This document shows positions 1 through 7,992 of a DNA stretch of 22,265 nucleotides, piece after piece. This stretch comes from Enorma sp964624825. GTDB taxonomy: Bacteria > Actinomycetota > Coriobacteriia > Coriobacteriales > Coriobacteriaceae. The stretch is from positions 1 to 22,265 of the forward strand of contig CAZUYD010000029.1 in assembly GCA_964624825.1 (NCBI GenBank). The letters run 5' to 3'. Position numbers and translations under genes: made by a program. Numbering within the stretch: the first letter of the stretch is position 1; every line of letters begins with the position of its first letter. The notes below the pieces were generated by a model that did not search any database, was not told where the DNA came from, and worked only from the letters and a program-made list of their open reading frames with translations.

Positions 1-2806
1 CGAGACGCACAACCACCCGACCGAGATCGAGCCCTTCGGCGGCGCGGCGACCTGCATCGGCGGCGCCATCCGCGACCCGTTGTCCGGCCGGAGCTATGTC
101 TACCAGGCCATGCGCGTCACCGGCGCGGCCGACCCCACCGTTCCCATCGCCGAGACGCTTGCCGGCAAGCTCCCCCAGCGCAAGCTCGTGACCACCGCCG
201 CCGCCGGCTATTCGAGCTATGGCAACCAGATCGGCCTGGCAACCGGGCAGGTCTGTGAGCTCTACCACCCGGGATACATGGCCAAGCGCATGGAGGTCGG
301 CGCCGTGGTGGGCGCGACTCCCGCCGACCACGTGCGACGAGAAGAGCCCCAGCCGGGCGACAAGATCATCCTGCTCGGTGGGCGCACGGGGCGCGACGGC
401 ATCGGCGGCGCCACCGGCTCGTCCAAGGCGCACAACGTTGAATCCATCGAGAAGGACGGCGCCGAGGTGCAGAAGGGCAACGCCCCCATGGAGCGCAAGC
501 TGCAACGCCTCTTCCGGCGCGAGGACGCCTGCCGCCTCATCAAGCGCTGCAACGACTTCGGCGCGGGCGGCGTCTCCGTGGCCGTGGGCGAGCTTGCCGA
601 CGGACTCTACATCGACCTCGATCAGGTCACTAAGAAGTACGAGGGGCTTGACGGCACCGAGCTCGCCATCTCGGAATCCCAGGAGCGCATGGCCGTCGCC
701 GTGGCCGAGGACGACGCCGAGACGTTCATCGCCTATGCGACCGAGGAGAACCTCGAGGCGAACGTCATCGCCGAGGTCACGCATGAGAGGCGCGTGCGCA
801 TGGCCTGGATGGGCGATGTGATCGTGGACCTTTCGCGCGACTTTTTGGCGAGCAACGGCGCGCCCAAGCACCAAAGCGTGCACGTCGAGCCGCGCGGACA
901 CTGGCAGCCCGTCTGGGCGGGCTCCACGCTCGCCGAGCGTATGCGCGCCCTGGTGACCGACCTCAACGTGTGCTCGGGCAAAGGGCTTACCGAGCGATTC
1001 GACTCGACCATAGGTGCCGCGACGGTGCTCATGCCCTTCGGTGGGCACGCGCAGCTCACGCCCGCGCAGGCCATGGTCGCGAAGTTTCCGGTCGACGGCG
1101 AGACCACGACGGCGAGCGCAATGGCCTGGGGCTTCAATCCCTACCTTATGGAGCGCGACCAGTTCGCCGGCGCGTACCTCTCCGTCGTGGAGAGCGTGAG
1201 CCGCTTGGTTGCCACCGGCTTCAGCCACAAGAGCGCATACCTCTCGTTCCAAGAGTACTTCGAGCGCCTGCGCGATGTGCCGGAACGCTGGGGCAAGCCC
1301 GCCGCCGCCGTGCTCGGTGCGCTTATGGCGCAGATCGACTTGGGCGTAGGCGCCATCGGCGGCAAGGATTCCATGTCGGGCTCGTTCGAAGACCTCGACG
1401 TGCCGCCCACGCTCATCTCGTTCGCCGTCTCGACCGGGCGTGCGGATCGTACCGTCTCACCCGAGTTCAAGGGCACGAAGCACCGTGTCATCCGGCTCGA
1501 AGCAGCCTCCTATCACGATGACTGGCGCCCCGACCCCGCAGGGCTCCTTGAGGCGTTCGATCTGGTCGAGGAGCTCACCGCGACCGGCGCGGCGCTTGCA
1601 GTCGCAACGCCGGGATACGGCGCGACCGCAGAGACCCTGTTCAAGATGTGCGTCGGCAACCGCATCGGCCTCGCCGTTGACCCGCGCGCACCGGTTGAGA
1701 AGCAATTCCTGCCTGCGTACGGCAGCTTCATCATCGAGCTCGCGCCCGAAGCGGAGCTTCCCGCCCACACAGACGCCGTCCGCGTGCACGAGATGGGGCA
1801 GACGGTCGACGCGTACGCCCTCTCTATGGGCGGCGAAACGGTTGACCTCGCCGAGCTGCAGGAGGCATGGGAGAGTGTCTTGGAGGGCGTCTTCCCGTAT
1901 CGCAGCGCCGGCGACGCGGCGGGCGAGGCCGCTCCCGTCGAGGCGATCAGCTACCGCGTAAGCGCGCAGGGGCGCATCCGCGCGCGCTACGGCGGGCTCA
2001 AGCTCGCCCGGCCGCGCGTCATCATCCCCGTGTTCCCGGGCACCAACTGCGAGTACGACACCGCGCGCGCCTTCCGGCACGCGGGAGCGATCGCCGATAC
2101 GTTTGTCATCAACAACCTCACGCCCGAAGCGGTGGCCGAAAGCACGCGCGAGCTGGCGCGCCGCATACGCGAGAGCCAGATCGTCATGCTCCCCGGCGGC
2201 TTCTCCGGCGGCGACGAGCCTGATGGCTCGGCTAAGTTCATCACCGCCTTCTTCCGGGCTCCCGAGGTGACCGAAGCCGTACGCGACCTGCTGCAAAATC
2301 GCGACGGCCTGATGCTCGGCATCTGCAACGGCTTCCAAGCGCTCGTGAAGCTGGGGCTCGTGCCGTACGGCGATATCGTGGACGCCACGCCGAAAGCGCC
2401 CACGCTTACCTTCAACACCATTGGCCGCCACCAGAGCAATCTTGTGCGCACGCGCGTGGCAAGCGACCTCTCTCCGTGGCTTTCCGCCTGTGACCCCAAC
2501 GAGGTGTATACCCTCGCCATCAGCCACGGCGAGGGGCGCTTCGTAGCGAACGACCGCGTGTTGGAAGAGTTTGTCGCCGGCGGGCAGGTCGCCACGCAAT
2601 ACGTAGACGAAGCAGGCACGCCGGGCATGGCCCTCTCCGTCAACCCTAACGGGTCTGTTTGCGCTATCGAGGGCATCACGAGCCCGGACGGGCGCGTGCT
2701 CGGCAAGATGGGACACGCCGAGCGGCGCGGCGACAACCTGTACATGAACGTTCCCGGCAAGAAGTTCATGCCGCTCTTCGAAGGTGGCGTGAGCTACTTC
2801 GCCTAA
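1..2806 (+). CDS. purL: Phosphoribosylformylglycinamidine (FGAM) synthase, fused synthetase-glutaminase, 5' truncated by window
   Basis: Converts FGAR plus glutamine and ATP to FGAM in cytosolic de novo purine synthesis. The frame is open from base 2 to the stop at 2804-2806, about 934 codons. The fused class is usually about 1,250 residues, so the N-terminal quarter lies outside the window. The visible part opens with the family motif ETHNHPTEIEPFGG, followed by the AIR-synthase-like halves (GGRTGRDGIGGATGS; GAIGGKDSMSGSFEDL). It ends in a class I glutaminase domain: FPGTNCEYDTARAF, nucleophile Cys in GICNGFQAL (codon 2324-2326), and the His/Glu pair in MGHAERR (codons 2714-2716 and 2720-2722). 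All catalytic residues of the glutaminase are present. It reads as the single-chain type common in clostridia and coriobacteria rather than split PurL/PurQ/PurS. The TTG at 80 is internal, not the start. A hairpin follows the stop. Confidence 0.96.
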   Translation, partial: ETHNHPTEIEPFGGAATCIGGAIRDPLSGRSYVYQAMRVTGAADPTVPIAETLAGKLPQRKLVTTAAAGYSSYGNQIGLATGQVCELYHPGYMAKRMEVGAVVGATPADHVRREEPQPGDKIILLGGRTGRDGIGGATGSSKAHNVESIEKDGAEVQKGNAPMERKLQRLFRREDACRLIKRCNDFGAGGVSVAVGELADGLYIDLDQVTKKYEGLDGTELAISESQERMAVAVAEDDAETFIAYATEENLEANVIAEVTHERRVRMAWMGDVIVDLSRDFLASNGAPKHQSVHVEPRGHWQPVWAGSTLAERMRALVTDLNVCSGKGLTERFDSTIGAATVLMPFGGHAQLTPAQAMVAKFPVDGETTTASAMAWGFNPYLMERDQFAGAYLSVVESVSRLVATGFSHKSAYLSFQEYFERLRDVPERWGKPAAAVLGALMAQIDLGVGAIGGKDSMSGSFEDLDVPPTLISFAVSTGRADRTVSPEFKGTKHRVIRLEAASYHDDWRPDPAGLLEAFDLVEELTATGAALAVATPGYGATAETLFKMCVGNRIGLAVDPRAPVEKQFLPAYGSFIIELAPEAELPAHTDAVRVHEMGQTVDAYALSMGGETVDLAELQEAWESVLEGVFPYRSAGDAAGEAAPVEAISYRVSAQGRIRARYGGLKLARPRVIIPVFPGTNCEYDTARAFRHAGAIADTFVINNLTPEAVAESTRELARRIRESQIVMLPGGFSGGDEPDGSAKFITAFFRAPEVTEAVRDLLQNRDGLMLGICNGFQALVKLGLVPYGDIVDATPKAPTLTFNTIGRHQSNLVRTRVASDLSPWLSACDPNEVYTLAISHGEGRFVANDRVLEEFVAGGQVATQYVDEAGTPGMALSVNPNGSVCAIEGITSPDGRVLGKMGHAERRGDNLYMNVPGKKFMPLFEGGVSYFA

Positions 2807-2822
2807 CCCTTCGCACGCCCGG

Positions 2823-2862
2823 GATGCCTCCTGCCTCTCATGCCAGAGGAGCGGGAGGCATC
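2823..2862 (+). terminator. Hairpin downstream of purL, possible terminator
   Basis: GATGCCTCC (2823-2831) pairs perfectly with GGAGGCATC (2854-2862). Inside it, CCTCT (2834-2838) pairs with AGAGG (2845-2849). It begins 17 bases after the purL stop. Only a weak pyrimidine tail (TCTCTATCTA) follows, so it is either a weak intrinsic terminator or an mRNA 3'-end stabiliser. Confidence 0.5.
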
Positions 2863-3092
2863 TCTATCTAACGCGCGCGATACGTTGACGGCATGCGGTT
2901 GCCACATCGCCCGAGATAATCCGGCACGAAAAGTCGCCGAGCTCGCCGAGAGACTTGCCCAAAATCTACATAGTCGCTTTTCTGCCTACCGCTACCAGGT
3001 ACGTTCAGGCTTGAGGAAGCTTCTTTTGGAAACCTTTCAGGTTGGTGCGCTACGCTCCGCGTAAAGACGCCCATCGGCAGAAAGGATTCGCT

Positions 3093-3368
3093 ATGGCTGT
3101 GTACCTTCCACAAGAGCGCGTTGCGATTGAAATCATCGACGATCCCATGAGCCTGCCTGCTGATCTTGATGCGTTCCCGGGCTATTCGGTCATTCCGGTA
3201 ACTTCTGCCGATGTGCGCGACAACCAGGCACTCGACCGGCTCGCCCAACGAGTCGCGCAGGCGGCGGGAACAACCATCGACGGCGACACGAAGTCTATCG
3301 AAGCATCGCGCGCGCATCTCAGCCGGCTTCTTGCCAATAGCTTTGAGCTGGGAAGGTGGTCGCGCTAG
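3093..3368 (+). CDS. Small protein, 91 aa, with weak resemblance to the DUF559/Vsr-like nuclease fold
   Basis: The start ATG at 3093 is preceded by AAAGGA at 3081-3086 with a 6-base spacer, the best signal in this frame; in-frame extension further upstream has no such site. The product is about 91 residues, soluble, with no signal or membrane segment. Its first half (YLPQERVAIEIIDDP, then YSVIPVTSADVRD) resembles the order of strands in DUF559/Vsr-type endonucleases, where a conserved VAIEIDG strand is followed by a 'GW.V.RV...dl' strand. The usual D/E/K active site is not clearly complete, and the protein is much shorter than a full domain. It lies 160 bases upstream of the TerB-type gene on the same strand and could be an accessory of that module. 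I do not recognise the family with certainty; function is unassigned. Confidence 0.55.
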   Translation: MAVYLPQERVAIEIIDDPMSLPADLDAFPGYSVIPVTSADVRDNQALDRLAQRVAQAAGTTIDGDTKSIEASRAHLSRLLANSFELGRWSR

Positions 3369-3482
3369 TATCGTCGGACGAGCCGGGTGCGCCCGCGGGC
3401 GAAAAGCACGCCGCAACGCTTCGCCGTCGCGCGGCGACAAAAATCATCAGCGATATCGAACAGATGTTTGTCCATGTAGTAA

Positions 3483-3488
3483 TATAAG
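3483..3488 (+). promoter_or_regulatory. Candidate -10 box upstream of the TerB-type gene
   Basis: TATAAG lies in a short AT-rich island (GTAGTAATATAAGG) within otherwise GC-rich DNA, 40 bases before the ATG at 3529. No convincing -35 hexamer is seen at 16-18 bases. Weak call based on composition and position. Confidence 0.25.
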
Positions 3489-3528
3489 GGGTTACCAGAC
3501 AGGCGATGGAGACGCTTGGGGGTGACCC

Positions 3529-5556
3529 ATGGACGACCAGACAAACGTGCAGAAACTCATCGCGCGCATCACCTCGAGCAAGCGCATGCGTTCGAGCGCG
3601 CATTTCTCGGATGCCCTCTATCGCGACGAGCCGATTCTCACCACCGGGCGTCAGATGGCGACCTACCTGCCCGATGCCTATCGCGAGATGCGCGCCATGT
3701 CTCGCTGGCAAGAGGGCTCGCCCCACGGCCGCTGGCTCACCGAGGCTGAGCTCTTCTATTGCCAGGGCATGTTCATGGCCGACTTCGAAGATGATTGCCC
3801 TTATCGCGGCACATTCAAGGCATACTACCCCACGTACAGCGCGATGAGCGATCGGCAGTTGCGCGGCTATTTCACCTGGCGAGCCTCGGTGCGCCACGGC
3901 GACATTCAACAGACCTCGCTCTCGTTTGTCTATGTGTACCTCTATGAGCTGCTGTGCGGCATTGGGGTGCGCGACCCGCTCGATGGCTTTACGCGCCTGC
4001 GCGACTTCTGGCAGGTCTACCGCGAATTCGAGCCCAAGATAGACCGCTACGTGCGCGTGTGGCAGCGAGATTACGTGGTGTACCACGGACTTGACCCGGC
4101 GCTGCTGGACGAAGATCCGGTCATCATCTTTGACCAGGCGCTCTTTCGCCTGGCGAAGCTCAGCGCACCCTTTGACCCAGCGGTACTCGAAAGCATCGAC
4201 GTGCAATATCCCAACGATGCGGCAGCGCGAAGCGACTCGAGCGGTGCTGCCAGTCTGGTCGATGCGCGCGCGGCCGCACCGGGCGGCACGGCCGTTCAAG
4301 ACGCCGAGATGTTTGGAATCCCGGCGAGCGCAGCCCGTTCTGGCAAACGCGGCGCTCGCTCTGCGCTCCCGCTGCCACCCGACACCGCGCGAGAAGACGC
4401 GCTGCTTCAGGCGATGGACGCGCTCTCGACGTATCGCATACGGCTCTCTCGACTCTATAAGGACCACCCGGACGATCTGCGCCATGTGGCGTGCGCCGTC
4501 TATGTTCGCCTGCTCGACTACTATCGGCGCCACAGGTCGCATGGGCTCATCGAGAGCATGTTCGGGGAGCTGGCAAGCATGCCCTATACCATGTTTGCCA
4601 GCGCAATCTTCTTCGACCGCCATCAGCATGCGCCCGGCGATTACGAACTCGATCCCATCCACCGGTACCGCTGCCGCGAAGGACAATGGCAGTGCATGCG
4701 CGTGTATGGCGCGCGCGGCAAGAGCTCAAAGCTGGGCACGGTCTTGCGCACCATCGATGCCGCGCTTCGCAAGGCGCTCGACTTCCCGCATCCACTCAAG
4801 GAGCAGGAGGCTCCGAAGTATCTAAGATCCATGATCGATCGCGAAATCGCCGCGTGGCTCACGTGGAAGACCGCGCATGCTCCCCGACGCATCGACATCG
4901 ACCTCTCGCAGCTTTCGAGCATTCGCTCGGCGGCGGACGAGGTGCGCGAAGCGCTGCTGACAGATGAGGAGCGCGAAGACGCTCCGACCCCCGCCCCGAT
5001 GGCTAAAGAAGGCGGAGGCGCGTCTGCCGCGCCCAAAACGGTCTCGAATGGCTCGGCATATGAGGCATCCGCTGAAGCCATGGCGGAGAAGATGCCGTCA
5101 ACCGCCCCGAAAGAAACATCATCAAAAGAAGCGCCGTACGTGTCCGCGCCCGGTGATATACAGACACCATGCGCGAGCGCGCACCTTGAAGCATCGAGCC
5201 CCATCGAAGAGGACGTCCCCGCGACGCCCGTTGCAACGGGCGTCACCGTCGAGGCGTCTGGCGCAGACGCCTCGGTGCTCCCGGGCACGGGCGCCCGTGC
5301 TGGCTCTGGCGCGCAAGTCGCTGCGGCGCCTGGTGTGGACAGGCCGATGCTCTCTGACACAGAGCGAACGTACCTTGCGGGGCTTCTCTCGGGGATGCCC
5401 CAAACGCCTGAAGGCATCTCCGAGGACATGCTGGTCGATGCCATCAACGAAACGCTCTTTGACCTGGTCGGCGATACCGTGATTGAATTCAGCGCCGAAG
5501 GGGCGCAAATCATCGAAGATTACGAGGACGATATACGAGAGGTGCTTGCATCATGA
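3529..5556 (+). CDS. TerB_N / TerB_C domain protein of a predicted DNA-processing or defence module
   Basis: A 675-residue cytosolic protein with no membrane segment. The N-terminal third carries the TerB_N signature: LFYCQGMFMADFEDD (about residues 75-89) and PTYSAMSDRQLRGYFTWR (101-118). A conserved helical middle runs to about residue 480. Residues about 484-604 are a low-complexity Ala/Pro/Ser/Glu linker. The last ~70 residues (605-675; SDTERTYLAGLL, then an acidic tail) match the TerB_C position. SD-like GGGGGTGA precedes ATG 3529. The stop overlaps the next start as ATGA (5553-5556), so the gene is translationally coupled to the BrxD-type ATPase. From family knowledge, TerB_N/TerB_C proteins recur beside a BrxC/BrxD-family ATPase and an Lhr-like helicase. 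The biochemical role of the TerB parts is not established; metal-linked scaffolding is one proposal. Confidence 0.9.
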   Translation: MDDQTNVQKLIARITSSKRMRSSAHFSDALYRDEPILTTGRQMATYLPDAYREMRAMSRWQEGSPHGRWLTEAELFYCQGMFMADFEDDCPYRGTFKAYYPTYSAMSDRQLRGYFTWRASVRHGDIQQTSLSFVYVYLYELLCGIGVRDPLDGFTRLRDFWQVYREFEPKIDRYVRVWQRDYVVYHGLDPALLDEDPVIIFDQALFRLAKLSAPFDPAVLESIDVQYPNDAAARSDSSGAASLVDARAAAPGGTAVQDAEMFGIPASAARSGKRGARSALPLPPDTAREDALLQAMDALSTYRIRLSRLYKDHPDDLRHVACAVYVRLLDYYRRHRSHGLIESMFGELASMPYTMFASAIFFDRHQHAPGDYELDPIHRYRCREGQWQCMRVYGARGKSSKLGTVLRTIDAALRKALDFPHPLKEQEAPKYLRSMIDREIAAWLTWKTAHAPRRIDIDLSQLSSIRSAADEVREALLTDEEREDAPTPAPMAKEGGGASAAPKTVSNGSAYEASAEAMAEKMPSTAPKETSSKEAPYVSAPGDIQTPCASAHLEASSPIEEDVPATPVATGVTVEASGADASVLPGTGARAGSGAQVAAAPGVDRPMLSDTERTYLAGLLSGMPQTPEGISEDMLVDAINETLFDLVGDTVIEFSAEGAQIIEDYEDDIREVLAS

Positions 5557-7055
5557 CCGATACCGTTTCCGCCGCTGCCGGATCCTCGCCGAGCGCGCCG
5601 CGCGTGCCGAAGCGCGTTGCCGCCGTGATCATCAACTCGCTCAAGGGCGGTGTGGTGCCGCGTATCGGACTCCCCTATATCACCGTCGGGCGCGAAGCCG
5701 AGATCAAGGCGCTTCTCACCGATCTTTCGCTCATCGCCGATGGCGGCGCGTCCTTCCGCTTTCTCGTAGGGCGCTATGGCAGCGGCAAGAGCTTTCTGTT
5801 GCAAACCATCCGCACGCACGCCATGGGTGAGGGGTTCGTGGTCGCGGACGCCGACCTCTCCCCCGAGCGCCGCCTGCAAGGCGGTCAGGGACAGGGGCTT
5901 GCGACCTATCGCGAGCTTATGAGCAACCTCTCGACCAAGACACGTCCCGAGGGAGGCGCGCTCACGCTCATACTCGATCGATGGCTTTCAAACATCAAGG
6001 CGGCGGTCTCCGCCTCATTCGAAGCGACTCAAACTGGCGAGAGCGCCGCCGACCCCTCGGTCGCCCCCAGCGACGGCGCCTCGGCCCCCTCATCCGCCTT
6101 CGACTCCTCGGCTGTTGCCGTCCTCTCGACCGCACCCGGCAACCGCGCGTTCGACCAGGCGGTAGAGAATCGCATTCGCGAGCAGGTCGGCACGCTCGAG
6201 GAGCTTGTTCACGGCTTCAACTTCACGCGGCTCCTCATCCTCTATTACCGCGCTGCCACCACCGGAGACGACGACCTCAAGAGCAATGTCGTCCGCTGGT
6301 TCCGCGGCGAGTATCGGACGAAAACCGAGGCGCGGCAGGACCTAGGCGTGTCCACCATCATTGGCGATGATGACTGGTACGACTACATCAAGCTCTTCGC
6401 GCAGTTCCTCAAAGGCGCTGGATACCGGGGCATGCTTGTGCTCATCGACGAGCTCGTGAACCTCTATAAGATCCCGAACTCCATCACGCGGCAGTATAAC
6501 TACGAGAAGATCCTCACCATGTACAACGATACCTTGCAGGGTAAGGCGCACTATCTGGGCGTCATCATGGGCGGCACGCAGCAGTCGATCGAAGACCGGC
6601 GCCGGGGCGTGTTCAGCTACGATGCGCTTCGCAGCCGCCTCACCCAAGGCCGGTTCGCAGCGGAAGGCATGCGCGACATGCTTGCCCCCATCATCCATCT
6701 GCATCCGCTCACCTATGAGGAACTTCTCGTGCTCATTGAGAAGCTGCAGCAGATTCACGCAGGATACTTCCACTACGAGCCGCGGCTCATCGAAGCCGAC
6801 CTGGTGAATTTCTTGAAGGTTGAGTTCGGGCGCGTGGGCGCCGATACGCACCTGACACCGCGTGAGGTCATTCGCGACTTCATCGAGCTGCTCGATATCG
6901 CATATCAAAATCCGCAGCTTTCGGTGGCGGAGATCATCGCCAACACCGGCGGCGGCGTTTCCGGTAGTTCCGACAGCGAGAATAGGGGACAATACAGCGC
7001 CACATCCCCGACAACTCCCCGCAACTCCATCGATTTTGCCGAATTCACCATCTGA
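5553..7055 (+). CDS. brxD-like: BrxD-type P-loop ATP-binding protein (BrxC/BrxD family, formerly DUF2791)
   Basis: A 500-residue P-loop ATPase. Walker A is GRYGSGKS at residues 73-80; Walker B is MLVLIDELVNLY with D299-E300. The family block YLGVIMGGTQQSIEDRRRG followed by SYDALRSRL is present downstream, where BrxC/BrxD proteins have their sensor region. A Ser/Ala-rich insert lies at about residues 155-195, before the conserved helical region. Its start overlaps the upstream TerB gene stop (ATGA), implying stoichiometric expression. BrxD is known from type 2 BREX loci, where it pairs with the helicase BrxHI; no PglX, PglZ or PglW is visible here, so this is a stand-alone module. It probably uses ATP to remodel or load partners on DNA (inference). 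The annotation as a BrxD-family ATPase is secure, but the role in defence is not proven by the sequence. Confidence 0.9.
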   Translation: MTDTVSAAAGSSPSAPRVPKRVAAVIINSLKGGVVPRIGLPYITVGREAEIKALLTDLSLIADGGASFRFLVGRYGSGKSFLLQTIRTHAMGEGFVVADADLSPERRLQGGQGQGLATYRELMSNLSTKTRPEGGALTLILDRWLSNIKAAVSASFEATQTGESAADPSVAPSDGASAPSSAFDSSAVAVLSTAPGNRAFDQAVENRIREQVGTLEELVHGFNFTRLLILYYRAATTGDDDLKSNVVRWFRGEYRTKTEARQDLGVSTIIGDDDWYDYIKLFAQFLKGAGYRGMLVLIDELVNLYKIPNSITRQYNYEKILTMYNDTLQGKAHYLGVIMGGTQQSIEDRRRGVFSYDALRSRLTQGRFAAEGMRDMLAPIIHLHPLTYEELLVLIEKLQQIHAGYFHYEPRLIEADLVNFLKVEFGRVGADTHLTPREVIRDFIELLDIAYQNPQLSVAEIIANTGGGVSGSSDSENRGQYSATSPTTPRNSIDFAEFTI

Positions 7056-7072
7056 GCTCACGGGAAAATGGA

Positions 7073-7078
7073 TATGCT
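7073..7078 (+). promoter_or_regulatory. Candidate -10 box for the SDR gene
   Basis: TATGCT lies 18 bases after the BrxD-type stop, giving a leader of roughly 35-40 bases before the GTG start. The -35 region is poor. With the strong terminator after the SDR, it suggests a separate transcription unit for that gene. Weak call. Confidence 0.3.
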
Positions 7079-7122
7079 ACAAACGAAGTGCTTCAAACCC
7101 TACGTTTTTAGGAGGCGCAATC

Positions 7123-7863
7123 GTGGGTTACGCGATTATTACCGGTGGATCTCGCGGCATCGGCGAGGCAATGGTCATGAAGCTTGCGGAGCTTGGCTGC
7201 AACGTAGTCTCCAACTATCGCTCCGACAGCTCTAAGGAACTCGCCGAAGGCGTTCTCGCCCGCGCGAGCGAGCAATACGGCATCGAGGGCTTGGCCGTGC
7301 AGGCTGATGTCTCCACCTATGAGGGCTGTGAGCAGCTCGTCAAGACTGCGGTGGAGCACTTCGGCGAAACGATCGATGTGCTCGTCAACAACGCCGGCAT
7401 CACCAACAACGCTTCGTTCTGCGACCTGCCGCTTGACCGCTACATGGCCGTCATCGAGACCAACCTTCTCAGCGCCTTTCATATGTGCCACTTCGTCGTC
7501 CCCTACATGGTCAAAGCGGGCGGCGGCTGCGTGGTAAGCACCTCGTCAATCGGCGGCCTCATGGGTGTTGCCAACCAAGCGGATTACTGCGCTTCCAAGG
7601 CCGGCCTCATCGGCATGACCCGCGCGCTCGCCATGGAGTTCGGCAAGCAGGGCATTCGCTTCAACTGCATTTGCCCCGGCATGATCTGGACGGACATGCT
7701 CCGCGGCGTCAACCAGGACGAGGTTCAGGCGCTGGCGCAGTCTATCCCCATGGGCACGATCGGCGACGTGGAAGATATCGCCTCCGCACTCGAGTTCCTC
7801 ATCAAGAATAAGTACATGACCGGCCAGTACGTGTCGCCGAACGGCGGCATCTATATGCCGTAA
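7123..7863 (+). CDS. fabG-like: Short-chain dehydrogenase/reductase, FabG (3-oxoacyl-ACP reductase)-type
   Basis: A 246-residue classical SDR, the usual family length. It shows the nucleotide-binding TGGSRGIGEA near the N-terminus, the NNAG strand, catalytic Ser in STSSIGG, YCASK with catalytic Tyr and Lys, and a C-terminal GQYVSPNGGIYMP typical of FabG-like enzymes. The start is GTG at 7123, set by GGAGG at 7111-7115 eight bases upstream and by the Rossmann strand beginning at residue 3. A FabG role in fatty-acid synthesis is the default reading. Gut coriobacterial SDRs also include hydroxysteroid dehydrogenases, and substrate cannot be read from the motifs. It stands between the BrxD-type ATPase and the Lhr-like helicase, 67 bases after the former, and is closed by a strong terminator. 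It is therefore probably a metabolic gene inserted into, or left within, the defence-type module rather than a component of it. Confidence 0.93.
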   Translation: MGYAIITGGSRGIGEAMVMKLAELGCNVVSNYRSDSSKELAEGVLARASEQYGIEGLAVQADVSTYEGCEQLVKTAVEHFGETIDVLVNNAGITNNASFCDLPLDRYMAVIETNLLSAFHMCHFVVPYMVKAGGGCVVSTSSIGGLMGVANQADYCASKAGLIGMTRALAMEFGKQGIRFNCICPGMIWTDMLRGVNQDEVQALAQSIPMGTIGDVEDIASALEFLIKNKYMTGQYVSPNGGIYMP

Positions 7864-7898
7864 GGCATGGAGCAGCAACGGCGTCTATATGCCGTCGT
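7840..7898 (+). repeat. Imperfect direct duplication of the SDR gene 3' end
   Basis: The last bases of the SDR gene, ending in TCTATATGCCGT (7850-7861), recur as AACGGCG plus TCTATATGCCGT at 7877-7895, with a 3-base difference. The second copy lies between the stop codon and the terminator. It looks like a small slippage or repair duplication. A perfect ATGCC-gtaa-GGCAT inverted repeat also spans the SDR stop codon. Confidence 0.6.
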
Positions 7899-7908
7899 CT
7901 CGCGCCGA

Positions 7909-7938
7909 GGGCTCGCCAGATGGCGAGCCCTTTTTCTT
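7909..7938 (+). terminator. Rho-independent terminator after the SDR gene
   Basis: GGGCTCGCCA (7909-7918) and TGGCGAGCCC (7921-7930) form a perfect GC-rich stem with a minimal loop, followed at once by TTTTTCTT. This is the clearest intrinsic terminator in the window, and it separates the SDR transcript from the helicase gene. Confidence 0.9.
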
Positions 7939-7992
7939 GGCGCGAACTTGCTCTAGACTAGAACCCGTGTTCGATAGTTGTTCGGGAGCGGC

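Noticed and set aside
1457..2716. Long open frame (419 codons) on the minus strand inside purL
   Set aside because: It is antisense to a fully conserved purL glutaminase region. High GC produces long antisense frames, and the product shows no recognisable motif.
3431..3445. Hairpin GTCGC-gcg-GCGAC followed by an A-run as a terminator
   Set aside because: On the plus strand it is followed by A rather than T, and on the minus strand the T-run precedes the stem with no gene needing termination.
3319..4686. 455-codon minus-strand frame opposite the TerB-type gene
   Set aside because: The plus-strand TerB_N motifs are clear and coupled to the next gene; the antisense product is rich in Arg/Ala/His with no family signature.
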